Below, piece by piece: positions 59,501-64,000 of a stretch of 64,000 nt of DNA. Origin of the DNA: Luidia sarsii (Eukaryota; Echinodermata; Asteroidea; Paxillosida; Luidiidae); the NCBI GenBank assembly GCA_949987565.1, contig OX465104.1:4025052-4089051 (forward strand), given 5' to 3'. Numbering within the stretch: the first letter of the stretch is position 1; each line of letters opens with the position of its first letter. Under the pieces are notes generated by a model. That model worked only from the letters and a program-made list of their open reading frames with translations. It searched no databases and was not told where the DNA came from. The translations under genes were made by a program, and so were the position numbers.

Positions 59501-60086
59501 GGAGAATCTGCTTCTCCTCCTCCTGGCAGGACTGGTCCTCGCTCCCGGTGGCGTTGAGGGCGACGTCGGCCAGGCACGGGCCCGCCGGGTCCGAGGTGGA
59601 GTTGGCGTCCGCCGGCGGTGCGACGAGGAGTTCGGGCGGACGGTAGGGTCCGAGGACGAACTGGGGCAGGGCGTGCGCCGCCGCGCCTGCGGCCAGGCAG
59701 AGGCCGCCCGTCGCCAGCCAGACGGGTCGCCTGCTGCTCGGTCGACCGCCGAAGTGGGTGATGACGACCGTGGACACGGCCGTGCCCGCCGTGAACAGCG
59801 ACGCGCCCAGGCCGATCTGGGAGCTGCTCAGCTGGTAGCGCGTCTCCAGCGTCGTCACCGACCCCTCGAAGCTGGACAGGCCCGCGGCGGCGAAGCACAG
59901 GAGGAGGCAGACGTTGAAGAGGAAGATTTTCAGCGAGGCGCAGCACTGCAGGCAGCCCGGGTTGACACGGTCGCCCCCAGAACAGCAGCGGCAGCACAGC
60001 TCGTCCTTCGGCGGGCCCCGCGACGCTTCGAACGGTCGGTTGTGGGGCGTAGCGGCCCGCTCGCTCGATTCGGCCTTTCCGTTCAT
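47533..60086 (-). CDS. Organic anion transporting polypeptide (OATP/SLCO family)
   Basis: Eight coding exons on the minus strand: 60086-59366, 58159-57779, 57490-57326, 55203-55002, 50892-50745, 50076-49874, 48713-48649 and 47837-47533. All are GT/AG with matching phases: 729 codons plus stop, a usual family length. It should be a 12-pass plasma-membrane carrier for amphipathic organic anions. Supporting signs: FEGSVTTLETRYQLSSSQIG and YIDDN in exon 1; the OATP signature region HGWVGAWW (about 285-291); a Kazal-like extracellular loop in exons 5-6 with ten cysteines (ACNAECLCPE, HCGPGG, CHAGC, FCSC, YCPYNC); DKSLALG in exon 7; and the exon 8 end with GTCIDSSCLVW and RGSCSIYD. NST and NATG sites lie in an early extracellular loop. 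A run of about ten Glu in exon 2 falls in the predicted central cytoplasmic loop. Exon 1 is GC-rich. Subfamily not assigned. Confidence 0.93.
48230..48428 (+). mobile_element. tRNA-related SINE copy, OATP intron 7
   Basis: Same body as 28139-28300 and 58505-58740 (GCAAAGACTAGTTAACTA, AAGGCCACCATCTAAGGG), then GGATAGCTCTGATGG and a degraded B box. Confidence 0.7.
48930..49095 (-). mobile_element. tRNA-Ser-derived SINE, OATP intron 6
   Basis: The minus strand from about 49090 reads GCCAGCTCTGTGGTCATG, then TGGTTAAGGCG (A box), CACTAGAAGG and GGGTTCGAATCTCGCCC (B box and T arm). GGTTAAGGCG plus CTAGAA resembles tRNA-Ser(AGA), but there is no serine variable arm and the acceptor stem pairs poorly. 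It continues into CTGCCTGTATTATTTCATC, so it is a SINE head, not a tRNA gene. Confidence 0.7.
49179..49631. mobile_element. Foldback element with about 200-bp arms, OATP intron 6
   Basis: Begins AAGGCCGCCGCACACGAGAG and ends with the exact complement. Arms contain GCTCAGCACGTAGCTCA and GATGAGTTTTCATCCAC in both orientations around a short centre. No ORF of note. Confidence 0.85.
50986..51253 (+). mobile_element. MITE family 2, copy 1 (TIR AATGGACCTTTCCCATGAAA)
   Basis: A 268-bp element with TIRs AATGGACCTTTCCCATGAAA and complement, internal GCGCATGCGC motifs and GTTTGGCGTGCGGTCATTGG. It lies 94 bp upstream of OATP exon 5, in intron 4. Confidence 0.85.
51655..51910 (-). mobile_element. tRNA-derived SINE, second family, OATP intron 4
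   Basis: The minus strand carries GGTGATCAAATGGCCAAGAC (A-box-like), then GCGGTTTCGAATTACTCCC (B-box-like), then a G/C-run tail. Flanking text (ACTCGACG, GCACTGCGTGCTCCGTGC) is repeated on both sides. Confidence 0.5.
52132..52350 (-). mobile_element. MITE family 1, short form
   Basis: 219 bp from TGTGACCCGGCACATC to GCCGGGTCACA, in opposite orientation to the 58195 copy, lacking the internal segment of the 406-bp form. Confidence 0.85.
52559..52826 (-). mobile_element. MITE family 2, copy 2
   Basis: Also 268 bp, near-identical to 50986-51253 but inverted. The two lie 1.3 kb apart in the same OATP intron and could pair as a hairpin in the transcript. Confidence 0.85.
52824..53190. repeat. 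Direct duplication, period about 204 bp
   Basis: CCATTGATCTCCATAATA and GCGTCCGCGTGTGCGTTTTG occur twice, offset 204 bp. The second copy has an insertion after TTTTGTCAAG. It directly abuts the MITE family 2 copy. Confidence 0.7.
53246..53311 (+). pseudogene. Possible THAP-domain fragment
   Basis: An ATG-started frame of 21 codons reads MVKACAAVNCPERDGK and stops. The C-x-A-x-x-x-C spacing right after the initiator resembles the start of a THAP zinc finger, found in P-element-like transposases and host factors. Too short to be sure. It sits antisense in an OATP intron. Confidence 0.3.
53320..55000. other. OATP intron 4, no recognised feature
   Basis: No exon seen. CTCGGCAGAGGGTCGC occurs twice (near 54.52 and 54.81 kb), each followed by a GCGCCGCCAT block, so a diverged duplication is likely. 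Confidence 0.45.
55290..57020. repeat. 66-bp minisatellite with 594-bp higher-order repeat, OATP intron 3
   Basis: About 26 units of 66 bp (GGAAGGGTTACCAACGATAA ... CTATGGCCATCTGAGCTCAC). Unit variants alternate (ACTATAGC and ACCAGAGC). Marked variants recur exactly 594 bp apart (nine units): AACAGAAATT at 55841 and 56435, ACTAAAG at 55951 and 56545, TTCTATGG at 56261 and 56855. Confidence 0.9.
58195..58445 (+). mobile_element. MITE family 1, short form, next to OATP exon 2
   Basis: 251 bp from TGTGACCCGGCACAGC to GTGCCGGGTCACA. Its left end is only 35 bp from the 5' edge of OATP exon 2, so the branch point is probably in or beside it. Confidence 0.85.
58505..58740 (+). mobile_element. tRNA-related SINE copy, OATP intron 1
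   Basis: The most complete copy: body (GCAAAGACTAGTTGACTA, AAGGCCACCATCTACGGG), A-box-like GGATAGCTCAGATGG, B box GGTTCAAATCC, then GTTTTCTTTGCCATTG. Confidence 0.75.
59275..59340 (+). mobile_element. tRNA-like sequence, OATP intron 1
   Basis: TAGATCGCTTGCTTGTGAGA and GGTTCGAATCCCACCTCGGC resemble a tRNA anticodon side and T arm. No acceptor stem closes it. Begins about 25 bp after the exon 1 donor. Confidence 0.45.
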
Positions 60087-60589
60087 CGTTAAACCTCGGT
60101 GTCAGCGTTACTCCAGAATTAAATCTGCAGAGAATCTGCAGAGAGAAATAAAGACGTTGAAATTGTGTTGATGAATTCACCTCATACCGTGGAGTCTGAT
60201 TTCATTCGTAGACTTCAGATTTTCAGTTCAAGGGGAATTAAACTGCCAGGCTTTTTGATTTCAAAATGCCTGCGGGAAAAAAGCTGGGGAAATCTGTCCA
60301 TGCAGTTAAGTTCTCAACAAGGACAAGGGGTCTGACATTCAAAAGCTGGCAGTACACCATCGTTCAGCTCGCGAGTGTATAACTGCACGCAGTATACATG
60401 TAGTAGGGGTACATCCGTCCGTGCCCATGGGGGAGTGTTCCGTTGCGATGTCATACCCCCCGCAGTGACTGGCGGGCCATTCGAAAAGGTGGTGGTTTGC
60501 GGGAACGCGAATTCGACCACCGAATTCCATGATTTGTCCCTCTTTATGAAACTCGTAGGTGAGTAGCACATAGGTATCTGTTTGGTATA

Positions 60590-60655
60590 GTCATGTATAG
60601 CTAAGACACCTGCACTTGTGCAAAGGTGTGACCGATTCGAATCCAGCCCAAGCTT
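60590..60655 (+). mobile_element. tRNA-like sequence upstream of the OATP gene
   Basis: TATAGCTAAGACACCTGCAC and CCGATTCGAATCCAGCCC give A- and B-box-like elements. Probably a SINE remnant. The rest of 60.1-61.05 kb, where the OATP promoter should lie, shows no clear motif. Confidence 0.4.
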
Positions 60656-61079
60656 CCAGCGCATTTATTCGATGTCGCTAGTAGAAAGAAAAAACGAACA
60701 CTCAGTGCTTTATACACGTCGGGAAAGGCAAATCCTTTCATCATTTGGAAAATTTCGGAAATCGTAACGCCTAGTTTTCGTTTTGAAAACTCCAGACAAA
60801 TACCAGACAGTTGCTTACCAACTCACATCCACATTGTTTCCCGTGAGAAAGGCTTCTTCGTTCAACATGTATACTTCTCAAGTGGCTAGTCTTTGTGTAA
60901 AATAAATAGCAAGTTCAGTGGACTGTTGATACTAACATAATTGAGACAATTAAGGGTCTATAACTTATGTACAGAGAGGATAGGTCGCCAATTCATCATT
61001 AGTAAGTGGCAGTGAAATTGACAACGTCTGTAAACACTTTGTAGAATTTACGGCGTGGGAAGTTTGCGGGGACAACATG

Positions 61080-61595
61080 TATGAAGACATCCCTTTCGAG
61101 GGTGACTGTGGCTCTGGGATGAGCCAGTAACTGAGAGAATGAGTGTGGCTCTGAGATTAGGTTGTAAGTCAGAGAATTTGTGGCTCCGAGATGCTCTGAG
61201 AAGAGCCGGTAATTTGGGGAAAGGGTGTGGCTCTGAGAAAAGCTTCTTGTAACTCTGAGAATGGGTGTGGCTCTGAGAAAAGCTTGTTGTAACTCTCAGA
61301 ATGGGTGTGGCTCTGAGAAAAGCCAGTAACTCGGGGAATGGGTGTGTCTCTGAGAAGAGCTGGTAACTCAGAGAATAAGTATGGCCCTGAGACAAGCTGA
61401 TAACTATGAGGATGGGCGTGGCTCCGAGAAGAGCTGATTACTCTAATAATGGGTGTGGCTCTGAGAAGAGCCAGTAACTGGGTGAATGGATGTGGCTCTG
61501 AGAAGAGCTGGTAACTATGAGAATGGGTGTGGCTCTGAAAAAAGCTTGTTGTAACTCTGAGAATGGGTGTGGCTCTGAGAAGAGATGAGCCTGCA
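61080..61595. repeat. GGGTGTGGCTCTGAGAA minisatellite
   Basis: About a dozen irregular units (GAATGGGTGTGGCTCTGAGA, then AGAGCCGGTAACTC-like). The GAGCCGGTAACTC part resembles interspersed repeats near 8.57, 32.6 and 50.19 kb, so the array may have grown from one of those. Confidence 0.75.
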
Positions 61596-61980
61596 ACTGC
61601 CTACCGGAACCTGTCGGTAAGAATTTATGACGTCTGATTCCCGCCGTCGAGCGGATGTGAAAATGCCCCCATGTACCCTCGATCGTCTAGGTCAGAACAC
61701 TGCAAGCTATAGCTACAAGCCAGGACCTCACGTTGAACTCGCTCTTGTCTCGGAGAGACGAGCCCCACTCGATTTGTTTATACACGATTCCTTTTTTCCC
61801 AATTCCGTGCTCCTTCGTTTTCGTCTGCGGTTGGCGGCTCTCATAAATCGGTCGCAACCCAGTACTGTCAGCGTCACTCGCAGGTGACCCCCGGGCATTT
61901 TCGCCCCCACCCGGCTACAGATTAGTGTCCTGTTGATGGAGGCGAGCGTGGAGTTTTGAGAGGAGGCCTGGTAAAGGCTA

Positions 61981-63051
61981 TGGGCGGCCATTGTGGCAAA
62001 ATAGACGACCGTCAAATGAAAGCTTAACCGTCGAATTAAAGGACAACTCCAGAAAATAAAAGGACAACGGCAAAATAAAAGACAACGGCGAAATAAGAGA
62101 CAGCGGCAAAATAAGAGACAGCGGCAAAATAAGAGACAACGGCAAAACAAGAGACAACGGCAAAATAAAAGACAACGGCAAAACAAGAGACAACGGCAAA
62201 ACAAGAGACAACGGCAAAATAAAAGACAACGGCAAAATAAGAAACAACGGCAAAACAAGAGACAGCGGCAAAATAAGAGACAACGGCAAAATAAAAGACA
62301 ACGGCAAAACAAGAGACAACGGCAAAACAAGAGATAACGGCAAAATAAAAGACAACGGCAAAACAAGATACAACGGCAAAACAAGAGACAGCGGCAAAAT
62401 AAGAGACAACGGCAAAATAAGAGACAACGGCAAAATAAGAGACAACGGCAAAATACGAGACAACGGCAAAATACGAGACAACGGCAAAATAAGAGACAAC
62501 GGCAAAATAAGAGACAACGGCAAAATAAGAGACAACGGCAAAATAAGAGACAACGGCAAAACAAGAGACAACGGCAAAACAAGAGACAACGGCAAAACAA
62601 GAGACAACGGCAAAATAAGAGACAACGGCAAAACAAGAGACAACGGCAAAACAAGAGACAACGGCAAAATAAGAGACAGCGGCAAAACAAGAGACAGCGG
62701 CAAAATAAGAGACAACGGCAAAATAAGAGACAACGGCAAAATAAGAGACAACGGCAAAATACGAGACAACGGCAAAATAAGAGACAACGGCAAAATAAGA
62801 GACAACGGCAAAATAAGAGACAACGGCAAAACAAGAGACAACGGCAAAACAAGAGACAACGGCAAAACAAGAGACAACGGCAAAATAAGAGACAACGGCA
62901 AAACAAGAGACAACGGCAAAACAAGAGACAACGGCAAAATAAGAGACGACGGCAAAATAAAAGACTCTTCCCAAATTAATAAAGACAGAGGGCGCCCTCG
63001 GCGGTTAAGCTTTCATTTGACGGTTGTCTTTTTTGCCCCAATGGCCGCCCT
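61981..63051. mobile_element. TIR element with internal 18-bp minisatellite
   Basis: Ends are inverted repeats of about 50 bp (GGGCGGCCATTG at left, CAATGGCCGCCC at right, continuing through CCGTCAAATGAAAGCTTAAC), flanked by TA on both sides (61979-61980, 63052-63053). The interior is about 50 copies of GAGACAACGGCAAAATAA. The unit resembles the TIR stretch GGCAAAATAGACGACCG. Likely a non-autonomous DNA transposon whose subterminal sequence expanded. ORFs are repeat translations. Confidence 0.75.
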
Positions 63052-63248
63052 TAGAAGGCGGGGTTTTTTTTTCTCCGAAAGGTGAGGAGTGGGAGAGATC
63101 GAGAGACTTGTGGTGGGTTGTGTTTGTCCTCCAGAGACCGGTCTCTTGAGATTGCGTCTGGCGGGGCGGAGGAGGTTTTAAATCTCCCCACCCCCACTCC
63201 CTTCCCAGGCTGTTGCTGTTGGTGAACGTCCAAATACCGAAGGTTTTC

Positions 63249-63314
63249 GGGGAGGGGAGGGGAGGGGAGGGGAGGGGAGGGGAGGGGAGGGGAGGGGAGG
63301 GGAGGGGAGGGGAG
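63249..63314. repeat. GGGGA pentamer array
   Basis: About 13 near-perfect copies of GGGGA. Four or more G runs in a row make it a candidate G-quadruplex former. Confidence 0.95.
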
Positions 63315-63319
63315 AGGGT

Positions 63320-64000
63320 AGGTCTGTTCGTGGGTGTGTTCTCTGCTCGGGGATCACAACCCCTGACCATGGGTGAAGGGTCTACCCGACAGATTAGTGC
63401 GCACAGTGAAGGAGTTCGAGTTTATTACACTCTGCTGACAGGTCGGTCTGAGAATCGGGGGAGAACAATTCGCACAAAAGAAACAAGCAAAAGCCCAAGA
63501 TTGAATCTGAAGAAAATGGCTGCTCGGTATGTGTATGTGTGTGGGGGGGGGTCTTTCCGACTATAGAAAGGACAAGGGAGGTCGAGGAAAGATATTTGGC
63601 AATGCCCCCTCGCGTCGTCTCTAGTTTCCACCGAGAACCCGGCTATGGATGCCGCCTCTTAATCTTTCCTGAAGACCTTAAGATGGGGGGGGGGCAGGCG
63701 GTCTGCCGATCCGACGAAGAGAAGCAATCAGGAAGACGGGGGACTCCCAGAAGAAAAAAATTAATTCCGACCCTGGAACTTTTAATGTAAGCTATGGAGC
63801 TCCTTCTTCCACGCTTTGCAATGACCGGAAAGAATGTCAAGACAGCGTCTGCCGACGAACTATAGGCCTACATGTAGTCAGCGCGGTTTCACTTTACATC
63901 TCTTGAGAAGCCGCATTCCAGGACCGGGGAGGAAAATGATATATTTTTTAAGACCAAGACCGAGAAACTGAAGTCGAGAAACTGAAGTAGGCCAAAGTGT
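63320..64000. other. Window end, no recognised feature
   Basis: Short G runs (near 63.54 and 63.69 kb) but no exon, repeat or RNA gene that I can support. Confidence 0.5.

Noticed and set aside
61728..62974. FCRCLLFCRC- and FAVVSYFAVV-type ORFs
   Set aside because: Frames of the 18-bp minisatellite in the TIR element.

Overview
The window is animal nuclear DNA, not prokaryotic. Genes are split into short exons with GT/AG junctions, introns are full of minisatellites, MITEs, foldback elements and tRNA-derived repeats, and there is a Penelope-like reverse transcriptase. The ApeC (apextrin C-terminal) genes and the repeat style suggest a marine invertebrate, probably a deuterostome such as amphioxus, hemichordate or echinoderm. 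That placement is inference; no marker here fixes the species.

Two gene systems could be assembled by hand, exon by exon, with every splice phase matching. (1) A head-to-head pair of paralogous secreted proteins occupies 0.4-41.8 kb: copy A on the minus strand (420-16147) and copy B on the plus strand (18619-41847). Each has nine coding exons and totals 665 codons plus stop. Order of parts: signal peptide, PAN/apple-like cysteine domain, fucolectin/F5-8C-like (FTP) domain, an unassigned beta-rich exon, and an ApeC domain. They form the arms of a large, diverged inverted duplication around a spacer of about 2.3 kb (16.2-18.55 kb) that should hold both promoters. (2) A complete organic anion transporter (OATP/SLCO family) lies on the minus strand, 47533-60086, with eight coding exons and 729 codons plus stop.

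Layout: 1-190 pentamer repeat; 201-16147 copy A with a duplicated C-terminal segment and minisatellite-filled introns; 16.2-18.55 kb spacer with a foldback element; 18.6-41.8 kb copy B, whose 14-kb first intron carries 48-bp and 16-bp minisatellites (6.5 kb of the latter) and a 5'-truncated Penelope-like element; 41.88-42.54 kb pentamer array; 42.9-47.5 kb foldback elements, a hexamer repeat and AT-rich DNA without genes; 47.5-60.1 kb the OATP gene with many intronic MITEs and a 66-bp minisatellite; 60.1-64 kb repeats, including a TIR element filled with an 18-bp minisatellite.

The ApeC pair probably encodes secreted recognition or matrix proteins. Amphioxus apextrin-like proteins are known to bind bacterial peptidoglycan, and PAN and FTP modules are typical carbohydrate- or protein-binding units. 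The OATP is an unrelated plasma-membrane transporter. Nearly all very long open frames in the window are stop-free translations of tandem repeats, not genes.
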